Origin: Haliclona indistincta
Lineage: Eukaryota; Porifera; Demospongiae; Haplosclerida; Chalinidae
Assembly: GCA_964017065.1 (NCBI GenBank)
Contig: OZ024784.1
Coordinates: 109,501 to 173,500 of the forward strand
Length of the DNA stretch: 64,000 bases
Direction: 5' to 3'
Part shown: positions 21,729 through 32,886 of the stretch, piece by piece
Layout: each line of letters opens with the position of its first letter
How positions within the stretch are numbered: the first letter of the stretch is position 1
Notes under the pieces: model-generated
What the model was told of the DNA's origin: nothing
What the model saw: the letters and a program-made list of their open reading frames with translations, nothing else
The model's database searches: none
Position numbers and translations under genes: made by a program

Positions 21729-22196
21729 GTTGCTGGCCGGCTGGGCTATAGTACAGTGACCATTGCTGGCCGGCTGGGCTATAGTACAGTGACCATTGCT
21801 GGCCGGCTGGGCTATAGTACAGTGACCATTGCTGGCCGGCTGGGCTATAGTACAGTGACCATTGCTGGCAGGCTGGGCTATAGTACAGTGACCATTGGCA
21901 TTGCTGGCAGGCTGGGCTATAGTACAGTGACCATTGCTGGCCGGCTGAGCTATAGTACAGTGACCATTGCTGGCCGGCTGGGCTATAGTACAGTGACCAT
22001 TGCTGGCAGGCTGGGCTATAGTACAGTGACCATTGCTGGCCGGCTGGGCTATAGTACAGTGACCATTGCTGGCCGGCTGGGCTATAGTACAGTGACCATT
22101 GCTGGCAGGCTGGGCTATAGTACAGTGACCATTGCTGGCAGGCTGGGCTATAGTACAGTGACCATTGCTGGCGGGCTGGGCTATAGTACAGTGACC
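21729..22196. repeat. 33-bp minisatellite, left part
   Basis: About 14 units of GCTGGCCGGCTGGGCTATAG TACAGTGACCATT. The array continues in register at 24318-24390 after the 2.1-kb element, so the two parts were once one array. Long ORFs on both strands arise because 33 is a multiple of three. Confidence 0.95.
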
Positions 22197-24317
22197 TGTC
22201 ACGGAAATTTTGGTCCGCGGAAATTTCGGTCCGGCGGACCAAAATTACCGGTAAAATTGGTCCGCCCGGACCAAATTTTCCTGGAAAAATTGGTCCGACT
22301 CTGGAAATTATGGTCCGGGTATAGGACCATTTTTTCCGGCCAGTCTGTCATCAGCAACAGCTGCTGCTAACAAGCCGGCTCGCAAGCAGGGCTGAGATTC
22401 GACCAATCAGAAGAAAGCGTCGTCGTCAATAGCTGCTACAGAGCTATGTGACCAATCAGAACAGTTCTACCATGCATGTGGCGTTGCCTGCTCAGGCACT
22501 TGAACACGTGTAGACCCTATGTTCACAAGGCCTGGAGTTTAGCTAGATCCTCGGCTAGATCTACACCGGAATCTGTAATTGGGTGTCAAACCTAACAGTT
22601 AAAGACGAGCAGGTTCTGACTCATGGAAGATGGCTGAATGATTCCTTAGTTAATGCTAGTCAGCTGCTGATCAAGCAGGCTTATCCCCACATTCAAGGTC
22701 TACAAGATGTTGCTCTAGGAATGACGTTAGCCTTTGACGTGATGCAAGGAGAATTCGTCCAAGTTTTACATGATGGCCAAGCTCACTGGGTGACGATATC
22801 AACAATTGGATGTCAGCAAGCTGAAGTGGATGTGTTTGACTCACTGTTTATAGAGACCAAAGAATTGAGCAAAGAATTGCAGAGTCAGATAGCAGCTCTC
22901 TTGCACACAGACCAAGATGTCATTACAGTGAGGTATGTTATAATACATATTTGCTTATCACTTTGCATCTAAGTTTTGATCGAAAAGATCCCGATAGCAT
23001 TCAATTGTCGTCAAAAACCGAGATGTTATTGTAACATTCTCTCCGAATTCCCCTCTGCTCAGAGGGTGGTCTCCTTGAATTATGTGTTATTTCTACCATA
23101 ATACAATTATCGGTAATTTCGACTCCCCAATTTACAATTTCACCCTTCATTAGATAATGTTTTGTTGTTTACAGCTTATTAATACGTTATACAGGTATAG
23201 GCCGACACAGCAACAAGAGGGTGGGTCTGACTGCGGCTTATTTGCAATTGCTTTTGCAGGAGTTTTGGCCAGTGGCTGCCACCCTAGTTCGTTCAAGTTC
23301 AAGCAATCTGAAATGAGGGAACATCTCCGTCAATGCTTGGTGGCTAGTCAGCTATCCGACTTTCCCACTGCAAAAAAAGGAAGAGAGAGAAGAAGTGCTG
23401 TGAGGAAGAGCTACCATATTCAAGTTTTTTGCAGTTGCCGAATGCCAGATCATTTCAGCGAAGAAATGATCAAGTGCAACCAGTGTAAACTTTGGTACCA
23501 CAAAGACGTGTGCGTGTTTACTTCAACTACTAAGCCTAAGCAATGGTTTTGCTCTCTTTGCTGTGCATATTAGGTAGTTCAATGTACTGTTTTGATCTTG
23601 ATAATTTTTCCGCAGTTTCAATTTTTTGCCATATTATTATAAACAATGATGTTGTACTTCACAAAATTCAATTGATCGAATGTGAAGTCTGTTATCATGA
23701 ATAATTTATCACCGATCTAGCTAAAGTCTTCGTAGGACGCCTGAAAGTGTTGCCTACGATCAAGCTAGGGTTTTACTCTTCATTATTATTATTACAACTT
23801 ACAATACAACACAGGAGCTAATGTAGGACCAAAGTTCAAGAGTGTACTGATGGACAACTAGCCTGAGACTAGCAGCCAGGAATAAACTAGTAGATATTAT
23901 AGTAGAAATATTAGTGACAATGATGACTTGAAAAGCAGTTGCCACAGGGACAGTAGAAATGAAATGTACAGGGCTGAGAAGGATTAAAAGAGGACAAGAA
24001 CTTTTCCAGGAGCTGAGAGAGTCTTCTTGATTAAAATGCCTAGCCCTGCCTGGAAGCTGGAAGCATTAGCTGTTTGGAAGCTAATGCTTGGAAGCTTCTT
24101 ATGCCATAGAAATGCCTGGAAGCTTTGTGATTCACTTGCGTGAGTGGCGCGGACTGGCCGGACAGATATTTCCAATGGCGCGAGTGGCGGACTGGCCGGA
24201 CAGATATTTCCAATGGCGGACCATTTTTACCGGTAATTTTGGTCCGCCGGACCAAAACTTCCACGGTAAAAATGGTCCGCCCGGACCGATTTTACCCGGA
24301 CCAAAACTCCAGTGACA
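22197..24317 (+). mobile_element. Ulp1/PHD DNA transposon (Ginger-like) in a minisatellite
   Basis: Ends TGTCACGGAAATTTTGG and CCAAAACTCCAGTGACA, i.e. terminal inverted repeats starting TGTCAC, with subterminal arms rich in repeated TTTTGGTCCG/CGGACCAAAA motifs on both sides. Flanked by GACC at 22193-22196 and 24318-24321; removing the element and one GACC restores the 33-bp array in perfect register. It encodes one Ulp1-PHD protein and no integrase or other transposase. TGT termini, a 4-bp duplication and Ulp1/PHD cargo fit Ginger-type elements as I know the family; the missing integrase makes it probably non-autonomous. Confidence 0.82.
22583..23573 (+). CDS. Ulp1-like cysteine protease with C-terminal PHD finger
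   Basis: Two exons, up to 22932 and 23195-23573. No ATG is seen in frame at the 5' end (open from about 22583), so either a start exon is missing or the acceptor CCTAACAG at about 22598 is used. Ulp1/SENP (C48) triad: His in GQAHWVTIS, Asp in VFDSL, Cys in GGSDCGLFAIAF with the upstream Gln in RPTQQQ. PHD finger: FCSCRMPD, IKCNQCKLWYH, WFCSLC. Ulp1 enzymes cut ubiquitin-like proteins; in transposons the role is unproven. Triad and zinc ligands are intact, so the protein could be active. It lies wholly inside the element 22197-24317. Confidence 0.8.
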
Positions 24318-24390
24318 GACCATTGCTGGCGGGCTGGGCTATTGTACAGTGACCATTGCTGGCCGGCTGGGCTATAGTACAGTGACCATC
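24318..24390. repeat. 33-bp minisatellite, right part
   Basis: About two units continuing the array of 21729-22196 after the inserted element; 24391-24581 holds nothing recognised. Confidence 0.92.
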
Positions 24391-24581
24391 CAGTGATGAG
24401 TTTGGAATTTAATTACTGTTGGTATCAAAGCATAACACTATGTGACTGATTATTTATGGTTTGTCATATAATAAGTGCAGTTGTTATAGTCATTCATTAC
24501 ACACCCATATGCATAATGCCTATTATTTTTGGCAAAAAAAAAACAATGTTTAGTTACTACAGCTGTATGATAGTCTCATCA

Positions 24582-25488
24582 TTAGCTGACTTCCAAGGCA
24601 GTGATGCCAAATGTCTTGGTCAATGGGATATCTGGCAGACCTTTAGTGAACATACGCACATTACTTGATATGCATTCTCCATCTAACACTTTCTCAGCCA
24701 GGTATTGACCCTCTGGATTCACTTCCACTGGCACATCCAAAATAATTTTCTCCTCGGAATGTTGACTTGCTACGAGTTCAATGGCTGTTTGACAGAGAAC
24801 CCTTGCAATCGGTGTGTTGTTGGCAAACAATGGCCCTATTCTTCTACCGTCCTTCACCGTCTTCCGAATAACAATATAGCCAACCAGTTCTCCCTGGCTG
24901 CTGGTTGCCGCCCAGCCACATGCACTAGGGACACCGATCCATTTCTTCAAAAATGAACTGCGCAAAGCACCAAACACAGACGAATCATATGTAATAAGTT
25001 GATCAAAGTCTATCTCTGACAAGGGCTTAATGTCAAAGCCAGTGTCTGCTGCTGCTGCGGACTGGCGGAGACAAGCCATAGCAGCTAATGCAGTGAATTG
25101 GTAGCGGCGATTAAGCCATCCTCTGCGAAACCCTTTGCCTTCAAAGAATTGCACTTTGCTTTGCACAGAATTAACTGCTACGTTACTCTCCTCGTTCAGG
25201 GATGCTAGGCCAGCTTCAAGAACTCGAGTGCCATAGCCTCGTCCTCGATACTGGTCGAGCACCATCCAATCCCCTAAGCAAGCATATTTCTCACCATACT
25301 TTACAGCAAATATGCAGCAGACCTTCAGCCCATCTACTTCTCCAACAAAGAAACCTGTGGGGTCTGCAGCGAAGAAACACTCAGGATCATCCTGGCCTCC
25401 ATCCCAAGTCATTTGCAAGTTTCCAAGAGAATTTGACTTCTTCTGCAGAAACCATTTGACGGACTGTTAGAGCAGTCATTTTATCCAT
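24582..25488 (-). CDS. GNAT acetyltransferase with N-terminal frameshift
   Basis: Two-domain GCN5-related N-acetyltransferase (N-terminal GNAT plus a C-terminal GNAT-18/DUF1248-like half). The main frame 24582-25418 has ECFFAADPTGFFVGEVDG, the acetyl-CoA loop RGRGYGTRVLEAG, VQFFEGKGFRRGW and, late, GWAATSSQGELVGYIVIR and GRRIGPLFANN. The expected N-terminus lies in another frame: ATG 25488 gives MDKMTALTVRQMV and LANDLGWRPG, then a stop. The family pattern is roughly W-x-P-G-x-x-D-x-E-x-F, which is restored if a 1-base deletion or 2-base insertion is assumed near 25390-25400. So this is either a recent pseudogene, a sequencing error, or a protein starting at the internal ATG of MTWDGGQDD without its first strand. 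No splice site explains it. The substrate is unknown. Confidence 0.8.
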
Positions 25489-25647
25489 GCGTTTGAGTGT
25501 GTCTAAGCTAAATTAGTAATACTGCGTTCACACAGGCACAAGGTCGCGGGTCAGCTCACGTTGGCGCACGCCAGCTGGCTTACAAAATTATTGTGTGAAC
25601 ACGCACAAATCGAGCCGAGCCGAGCCGTGCCGAGTGATTAGAATCCC

Positions 25648-28080
25648 GTTAAACAATACTGTAATAATTAGTTTACAATCCAAGTGTTGTATATTGTTAC
25701 TTTGAGCCATACTGCAACTGGACCTGTTTCCACTGTTGGTCAAAATATTTACAATACTTGTGCACTTTAGGAACAACTCTTTCCTGCCACTCTCTGTCTG
25801 GATATATTCGTTCAGTGACGCTGCTTTCTTTTCCTTTTTTCTTGATATAGTCGCAAAACTTGATGCCTTTCTCTTCCCCAGCATACAGCAGAGCCTGGAT
25901 CTGTTGTTCAATGTTACGGGGACTTGATGATAATATGTGCAATATTCCTAGTTCACCATCCGCACATACTTCATACTGTGGTTTGCCCGTGATTCTTTTC
26001 TTGGCGTCCAATAAGTATGATGGTTTCTCATTTTCCATTGATACATCAGGATTTGCTTTCCTGTAGTCTTCTAGAACTTTTTCTCTCCACGACTTCTTTG
26101 GTACAGAACGTAATTTGGTATCTGATTGAGACTGTTTGTCGCTTAGATCCTCTGTTTGACCATCTGCATTAACAGGGCAGTAGCTAGATGGCTCTTGATC
26201 AACGTGGCAGGTAAGAGACAGTGCACCATCTAAAATAGAGCAGGTGTCTGATTGATCTTCAACAGGTGTTAGATTTGTTGATCTTTCTTGTAATGGTGAT
26301 GGAGTGTTTTCCAATTTTCTACCGATCTCCGAATACATTTTTCTCTTCCTTTTCTGCCGCTGTGTTTCCTCCCACTTGTGTATTTGGTCTGTCAAGTCTG
26401 TGCAGGCAAGTTTTTCCAGCTCTTCATCTTTAATATCTTCAAACCTATGAATTTTTGAGGCCGAAACCTTGCACCATTTCGGGATCTTGGGTCTACCAGG
26501 TAAACTGGTATCAACTTGAGGCAGTTCAATACGAGCATGATCTGCAAGTACAAATCAATAAGTTTAGGCTTGCTATTGTGTTAGCTTGCTATTGTGTTAG
26601 CTTGCTATTGTGTTAGCTTGTAGAAAACTTTTTAGCTAAAACTACAAATCTTATTATCAGCCAGATTAACTTGCGTGTGTGGTTATGCATAAATCACCTG
26701 TTTCGTGATTATCAATAGTTTGCTGTATACCATCAGTGGTTTCTGTAGATACTCCTTTGTACAGCAAAATTAAAGAATAAAGCTTTAAACATGAAAAATA
26801 CCCACGAGAATAACTTACGAAGATAAAAGCTAAACAGGATCAGTAACAACAGAAATACTAGGACGGGAATACAACTGTAGGTCATGGTAATAATTGTTCG
26901 AGAGCATCATGATCTCGTGGGCCCATGAGACAAGGGAGAGCTACTTATTGACATCTATTTGTATACCACTTTCTTATTAACACAAGATTAGTGATGACAC
27001 ATACTATTTCCATTTTGTCAGTGATAACTACAAACTCCTCCTCCTTAGGCCTTATTAAAAAGGATGCAGCAAAAAGTCAGCAGGAATTTTATTGCAATAA
27101 GCATGAACAAGAGCGAATGATTGCTACAAATACACATACCTAATTTCAATCTTTTTGTTTCCGGGCCTGACAAATCTTCATCAGTGCTGTTTTCTGCAAG
27201 TAATATTATGTTTTACAGTCAATGGAGTGGCTAGGGAGTTGCATTTATATAACTGTGGTTGAGTCGGCCGATGAAACCATGTACCAGATGTCATAAATTA
27301 CACTACCCAGATTATTAAAACATCTTTACGTTTTCTTATTACTATTGTTCTATCAGAGTAAGCCTTTCTAGCATGACACACTAAACCTAGTTTTGGCATC
27401 AAATGAGATCCTGAATGAGTGTAACATCAAGTTTGGATTACACCACGCAAAAAGAAATGTCAAAAACATGGGAGTAGTTATATAGACCATGCCAGCTAGG
27501 TGGTTATAGACAACAGTGAATGCAAGCCCAAACCACTCCCAAGTTTACATGCTCAAGTTCTCTGAAATAGTTCAGCATTTCAGATTTCTAGACTGTAAAG
27601 TGTGAACTGAAGATCGCCAGCAATAAAAATGGCATCCATGCTGAATCCCAGACTCCACTGTACGCGTCTTCATCGTATGCACTGCATTGGTGGGTTCAGC
27701 AGCAGTACTGCACATGAACATTTTATTATCAACGACTTAAATTTTGCAAGAAGCCAGGGAACTGCTGTACCTATGCAATTGTTTGCGAAGATCTTGCATA
27801 ACGGAAGCGAAAGCGGAAGCGTGACACTGGCCAATCAAATTCACTTTTCGTCACGTGTACAGCTTCAGTTAGTCACGCTTACGTGCGTTTGATTGGCCAA
27901 CGCAAACAACTGTAGTTTCACCAGGAACGTATCCTTACATGAGTTCCCAATTATAGGAAAGTTTCGTAGGAGCCATGCACACTGTGCCCCACAACTGAGA
28001 TACACTATCTGCTCCTTGGACAGTTAGTATCTTTAGTGCATTCTTGAGAGTTACTATTAGCTAAATTCGTGACAGCTACA
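25648..28080 (-). mobile_element. YqaJ-related repeat block, copy B
   Basis: Direct copy of 16221-18360. The coding part is better kept: an open exon 25697-26542 (-) with VSASKIHRFEDIKDEELEKL, DLTDQIHKWEETQ, ITGKPQYEVCADGELGIL, NIEQQIQALLYAGEEKGIKF, and VTERIYPDREWQERVVPKVH at the C-terminus, the last two typical of the end of YqaJ domains. The Asp/Glu-x-Lys core is not visible, so the exon alone is unlikely to encode an active nuclease. It differs from copy A by a microsatellite-like TTAGCTTGCTATTGTG repeat at 26570-26620 and an extra hairpin at 27775-27913. Confidence 0.75.
27775..27913. mobile_element. MITE present in copy B, absent in copy A
   Basis: Copy A reads CCTATAGTTTCACC where copy B carries about 139 extra bases with inverted ends CAATTGTTTGCG / CGCAAACAACTG and inner mirror GGCCAATCAAA / TTTGATTGGCC. 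The comparison gives a natural filled/empty site pair. Confidence 0.75.
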
Positions 28081-28094
28081 AGGCCTAGGGCCGC

Positions 28095-28451
28095 TTATTT
28101 TAACCTCCCACCTTTAGCTTGTGAGTATGCTGTCACCAGATATTTTTTGCTCAAATCTGCAGCCAAAACTGAATAATCCTTTCCCTCTAATGCTTGAATC
28201 AACAGCTTCCAAGAGGCATCCGGATTGCTTCGTAACCAAAATTGGAACATCTTTATCTTTTGTTTTTCAACGGTTGAGTTTTCTATCTCGATACAATCAA
28301 GGTTGCTTAAAGGAATACCCAGCGCCACACCAAACTCGTACCAGTTAGTCACATCCTTCAACTCATTTGCCAACAACTCAACTGTAGGACGAATATCTGC
28401 AAAATACGTAAAAATAGAGAGATGTAAATCCATGAACTCACTGTCTGACAT
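28095..28451 (-). CDS. Single Death-domain protein
   Basis: Intronless, 118 residues, ATG at 28451. The Death fold is seen from ELLANELKDVTNWYEFGVAL through IPLSNLDCIEIE, KIKMFQFWLRSNPDASWKLL and QALEGKDYSVLAADLSKKY, the usual six-helix pattern with the conserved Trp in helix 2 and in ASWKLL. Such proteins act as adaptors by Death-Death contacts in immune and apoptotic signalling. No other domain is present, and no partner is suggested by the neighbours. It sits among repeats; a missing exon cannot be excluded. Confidence 0.82.
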   Translation of the reverse strand: MSDSEFMDLHLSIFTYFADIRPTVELLANELKDVTNWYEFGVALGIPLSNLDCIEIENSTVEKQKIKMFQFWLRSNPDASWKLLIQALEGKDYSVLAADLSKKYLVTAYSQAKGGRLK

Positions 28452-28706
28452 TGTGTACGTTTGTGTGGCGCTAATAATGTAATGGAGCGCTAATAATGGA
28501 GCGCATAATTATCGCGTGGCGCGTCATTTGCCCGCGCCCGCCAAAATCAAAATCCGGTAATAAGACCTAACCCCTATTATCTGGGAAGGAGGATGGGCTA
28601 GTGTCTGTTACTCTAATAATAGGATGATAACGACGAAGAGAAAGTGATATTGGATGGAAGAGAATTCCAGTCAGCTATTGTTTTAGGAACAAACGAGTGC
28701 AAATAA

Positions 28707-28931
28707 TACCGTATAGCGGGAAAGTTTCGCGGGAGAAAATTTTCGCGAATTTCGCGAATTACAGGCTATTCGCGAAAATATTATCCGCGAATGTCTTGTT
28801 TTCTGTTGACGAAGATAGGGCAATAGCGCTAATTCGCGAAAATATTATTCGCGAAATGCTCTATCTCGCGCATTCGCGAAAATTTCCTCTCGCGAAAATT
28901 TCCTTTCGCGAAAATTTCCCGCTATACGGTA
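28707..28931. mobile_element. 225-bp MITE
   Basis: Perfect outer ends TACCGTATAGCGGGAAA / TTTCCCGCTATACGGTA. The inside is built of repeated TTCGCGAA motifs, giving a palindromic, CpG-rich element. The outermost TA may be the target duplication. Confidence 0.85.
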
Positions 28932-29492
28932 GTTAGAATGAGTGAAAGGTTGCAGTAATGAGAGTGAGTGAAATGTGTGTGTGTTACATGGTGGGGTTCT
29001 CTATGAGAAATTAAACCAGAATGAAAATAATAAAAATTAAAGGAAAATTAGCCGTGTCATGTATCTTCTCCTCTCAAGAGATGGGAGGTCAAACTCAGTA
29101 ATCAAGTCAGCAGACCAGTCACTAGATGCCATGCGCAAGGCAAATTTTTGGACTCCCTCAAGCTTGGCAATATCTCCTGCAAGATGGGGGGCCCAAACTG
29201 ATGTTGCATACTCAAGGTGGGGACGAATTAAAGTTTTGTATAATTTCAATCATTTCAATCATTGAAATATACAAAACAGAATAATACACAGCTGAGGGAA
29301 AGAAGGATGGACTGCATGGCTGGTAGCCTCATCCCCAGGCTCTAAAATTAAAAAAGAGGCTGGGTTAACTAACGGCTTAACAATTTGAATATCGCATACA
29401 TCCTCATTGCCTAGTATTTCCCATTCTATTTATATTATAGTGTTGATTTAGTTTACATTAAAATCAATCAAACAAACAGTGATAATGAAGTG
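28932..29492. other. Intergenic, Death-domain gene side to FAM8A1 3' end
   Basis: Besides the reverse-transcriptase fragment I see no gene. Presumed 3' UTR of FAM8A1 on the minus strand. Confidence 0.5.
29037..29249 (-). pseudogene. Fragment of non-LTR retrotransposon reverse transcriptase
   Basis: About 70 residues: MKLYKTLIRPHLEYATSVWA, then DIAKLEGVQKFALRMA and LERRRYMTRL. This is the typical segment after the thumb of CR1/Jockey/L2-type reverse transcriptases (LYKTLVRPxLEYAxxVW...LExVQRxA). Both ends are missing; it is a dead 5'-truncated copy. Confidence 0.8.
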
Positions 29493-31534
29493 TTATTGAT
29501 GTACAACATGAGGTTGCTGTGCTCTATTAATGAGTACTGGTCTGTATAATGATGTGTCTACTACTACTGATCCAAACACTCTATCATATGGAGTACGACC
29601 CTTATCCAACGATATGAAGAACACGAAGAGTGGACAGAACAGTGATGTCAGTGCCTTGAAGGAGGCTCTTAATAGACACCTGTAACACAGAGAGAAAGAG
29701 AATGAGTGAGTGAGTGAGTGAGTGAGTGAGTGAGTGAGTGAGTGAGTGAGTGAGTGGGTAGGTGGGTGAGTGAGTGAGTGAGTGAGTGAGTGAGTGAGTG
29801 AGTGAGTGAGTGAGTGAGTGAGTGAGTGAGTTAGTGAGTGAGTGAGTTAGTGAGTGAGCGGGTGGGTAGGTGAGTGAATGAGTGGGTCACTCACTGTATT
29901 ATGCTCATATTAGTTCCTGGCATTATCTTGATGGATCTACCAGGTAGTGATCGTGTGTACTGGATCGTGGTACACTTGTACACTCTCAGACCAGTCAACC
30001 ATTTCCCAGGAGTGCTGTTGAACTTGTACGTCAGCAGAGTCTAAAGAGTATGATTAGAACAAAATAAACACGTTATGACCAATCCAACTTAGACACACCT
30101 TCCGTCCCTCCCTCCCTCTCTCCCTCCCTCCCTCACTAACCTCAGCTGTGATGTGTATTATTTTCTGCAGCAGTATAGTTATAATGAATACAGAGAGTGT
30201 GTCTCCAATCTCCATTAGTTCATCATCCCCCATTGTTAGTAGTACATCAGCTCCTAGCAACACTCCCTCTGGTATTCTATAGTTATGATGAAATACTAAT
30301 AATAAATAAGTTAAAAATTGTTACTATTTTGTATTCTTGACCTGCTAGAGAAGTCACCAAAGCACTGCCAAAGCACAATAAATATTTGCAAAGACGAGTG
30401 ACAAGAGGTTACTAGTGCGCTACCACTAACAGCTGACCTGTAGTCAGTAGAGGCCACTAGCTACCACTAACAGCTGACCTGTAGTCAGTGGAGGCCACTA
30501 GCTACCACTAACAGCTGACCTGTAGTCAGTAGAGGGCACTAGCTACCACTAACAGCTGACCTTTAGTCAGTGGAGGCCACTAGCTACCACTAGCAGCTGA
30601 CCTGTAGTCAGTAGAGGGTACTAGCTACCACTAACAGCTGACCACTAGTCATTGGAGGCCACTAGCTACCACTAACAGCTGACCTGTAGTCAGTAGAGGG
30701 CACTAGCTACCACTAACAGCTGACCTTTAGTCAGTAGAGGGCACTAGCTACCACTAACAGCTGACCTTTAGTCAATAGAGGCCACTAGCTACCACTAACA
30801 GCTGACCTGTAGTCAGTAGAGGGCACTAGCTACCACTAGCAGCTGACCTGTAGTCAGTAGAGGCCACTAGCTACCATTAACAGCTGACCTGTAGTCAGTA
30901 GAGGCCACTAGCTACCACTAACAGCTGACCTGTAGTCAGTAGAGGAAACTAGCTACCACTAGCAGCTGACCTGTAGTCAATAGAGGCCACTAGCTACCAC
31001 TAACAGCTGACCTGTAGTCAGTAGAGGGCACTAGCTACCACTAGCAGCTGACCTGTAGTCAGTAGAGGCCACTAGCTACCATTAACAGCTGACCTGTAGT
31101 CAGTAGAGGCCACTAGCTACCATTAACAGCTGACCTGTAGTCAGTAGAGGCCACTAGCTACCACTAACAGCTGACCTGTAGTCAGTAGAGGAAACTAGCT
31201 ACCACTAGCAGCTGACCTGTAGTCAGTAGAGGCCACTAGCTACCACTAACAGCTGACCTGTAGTCAGTAGAGGGCACTAGCTACCACTAACAGCTGACCT
31301 GTAGTCAGTAGAGGCCACTAGCTACCACTAACAGCTGACCTGTAGTCAGTAGAGGGCACTAGCTACCACTAACAGCTGACCTGTAGTCAGTGGAGGCCAC
31401 TAGCTACCACTAACAGCTGACCTGTAGTCAGTAGAGGGCACTAGTAGTTTGAGCAGTAGACACACCAATAGAGTATCAATGAGTTCAGCAACTAGACGAC
31501 GCCATAAAGAAGCTATATAACACTCGAACCCTGC

Positions 31535-31590
<56 letters not shown>

Positions 31591-31931
31591 TGAGTGAGTG
31601 TGTGTGAGTGTGTGATTCACTCACCACTGATGAATCTAATGTGTAGTGTCCATTGTTGCTGTCCTGGTGCTTGCTGTTGGGGAGCAGCTGCTTGTTGCTG
31701 CCATTGGTTCAACCATGGTTGTCCATCAGGTTGTTGTGTCCGCCATTGTCCTCCTCCTTGTTGGTCGCCATATTGCTGTGACCAGATCATTGCTTGTTGC
31801 CAGTACAGGTAGTGTTGCCACCATATCGACCAGTAGTACCAGTTAGTGAAGTCAAATCGACTACTATGACAGTGTCTTTGAGCAGTAGCTCGTGGCTTGT
31901 GATCTGCACTGCTGTCATGTACGTCAGCCAT
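29493..31931 (-). CDS. FAM8A1: FAM8A1-like RDD-domain membrane protein
   Basis: Five exons on the minus strand: 31931-31625, 31530-31422, 30276-30141, 30040-29895, 29679-29493; all phases agree, 294 residues. The N-terminus is rich in Trp and Gln (DFTNWYYWSIWWQHYLYWQQ). The RDD domain follows: SLWRRLVAELIDTLLVCLLL, IITILLQKIIHI, TPGKWLTGLRVYKC, FKALTSLFCPLFVFFISLD, KGRTPYDRVFGSVVV, matching FAM8A1 (ER membrane partner of HRD1 in ER-associated degradation). The function is inferred from the family. Intron 2 is filled by a 41-bp array copied from the end of exon 2 and its donor; introns 3 and 4 start with GGGA and GTGA repeats. Confidence 0.88.
29700..29894 (-). repeat. (GTGA)n array running from FAM8A1 exon 4 donor
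   Basis: On the coding strand the donor GTGAGTGACC of exon 4 is followed by CACT/ACTC tetramers, i.e. TGAG on the plus strand, almost to the next acceptor. Confidence 0.9.
30421..31445 (-). repeat. 41-bp array of FAM8A1 exon end plus 5' splice site, about 25 units
   Basis: Coding strand: exon 2 ends CCCTCTACTGACTACAG with donor GTCAGC. The whole of intron 2 up to 30421 repeats CTCTACTGACTACAGGTCAG CTGTTAGTGGTAGCTAGTGGC with small variation, so about 25 copies of the junction ACTACAG/GTCAGC lie in series. Confidence 0.93.
31540..31588. repeat. (GA)n microsatellite in FAM8A1 intron 1
   Basis: GAGA run that is CTCT on the coding strand; it forms the polypyrimidine tract just upstream of exon 2 (acceptor CGCAG at 31531-31533). 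Confidence 0.9.
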
Positions 31932-31965
31932 TGTTCTGATGGGTGTAACGACACGCCTTAAGGTA

Positions 31966-32886
31966 ACTCGGGGTATTTTGGAATACCGGGTAATTCGGAA
32001 TGATTCCGGTATTGACCCCAGCTACTGCAAAACTACAGATCGCCTGGATAAACTATTTCACCACGAGGTAGGTGCATCTGTTGGCTCTGCAACGAGCACT
32101 CGCTTGGGTGCAGTACGCAGTCATTCACGGTGTAAGAATGGAAAGTGTTGACACGACTAGCCACGCCTCCATGCTAGCTACCAAGTGAAACTTTGCTGTG
32201 TACTGGGGTCACTGGTATCTCTTGAAGTTAGACAAAGATCAAAGTGTGCACCAGGTAGCAGAGACTCTATAACGGCGATTTGATGAAATTCTGTTTGCTA
32301 GATTATCAGAAAATAATGCATTAACACAAATATTTAATGCAGAAACCATATAACACTTGTAAACAAAGGCGTGTGGGGAGTTGAAATTCGTATTTATAAC
32401 ATTCCAAAAAGCAAAGCAGACAATACTGCAGCTTGAAACAACTGTCAAGATATTCAAGGAGTGGCAAAATATCCTCTGCAAGATGTACAACATCCCAGCA
32501 ACCATTCTACACGAGAAGTGAATTATGGAGCAACCTAGGACAGAAAGAAACGCACAAATCACAGATCCATCATCATGCAAACATGTACAATACCTGAAAT
32601 CATGCTGAACACAGTCACAGCTGAAGTCACAGCACTCGTGGCTGCACTAAAACCAGGTTACACGGGAAATACACGGACTATTCCGAAATACCCTAAATAA
32701 CGTATTTTCTAGTAGCACTTGCTCTGACCGCTCTGGAGAACGACAGCAAGAACGGATAGCTACCAAACTCAGTATGCACATAGTCCGAAGGTGGCTGAAG
32801 CTTGCTGTGTAGTTAAAGTTTCCGAAACATTACACAGCATATTTACCAGCGAAGAATTCCAAAAAGTATTCCAAAATACCCCGAGT
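31966..32886. mobile_element. 921-bp non-autonomous element, TA target site
   Basis: Ends ACTCGGGGTATTTTGGAATA and its complement TATTCCAAAATACCCCGAGT, flanked by TA at 31964-31965 and 32887-32888. Secondary inner arms include TTCGGAAT. No transposase ORF. It separates the divergent genes FAM8A1 and TTLL4, so it may affect either promoter. Confidence 0.82.

Noticed and set aside
21699..22370. Long ORFs on both strands, repeated motif AGRLGYSTVTI / ASNGHCTIAQP
   Set aside because: By-product of a 33-bp tandem array; both strands open with the same period, no start context or domain.
28697..28936. ORF rich in FANF/KIS repeats
   Set aside because: Translation of the palindromic MITE 28707-28931.
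32239..32580. 113-residue minus-strand ORF inside the 921-bp MITE
   Set aside because: No recognisable transposase motif and no match between frame and element ends.
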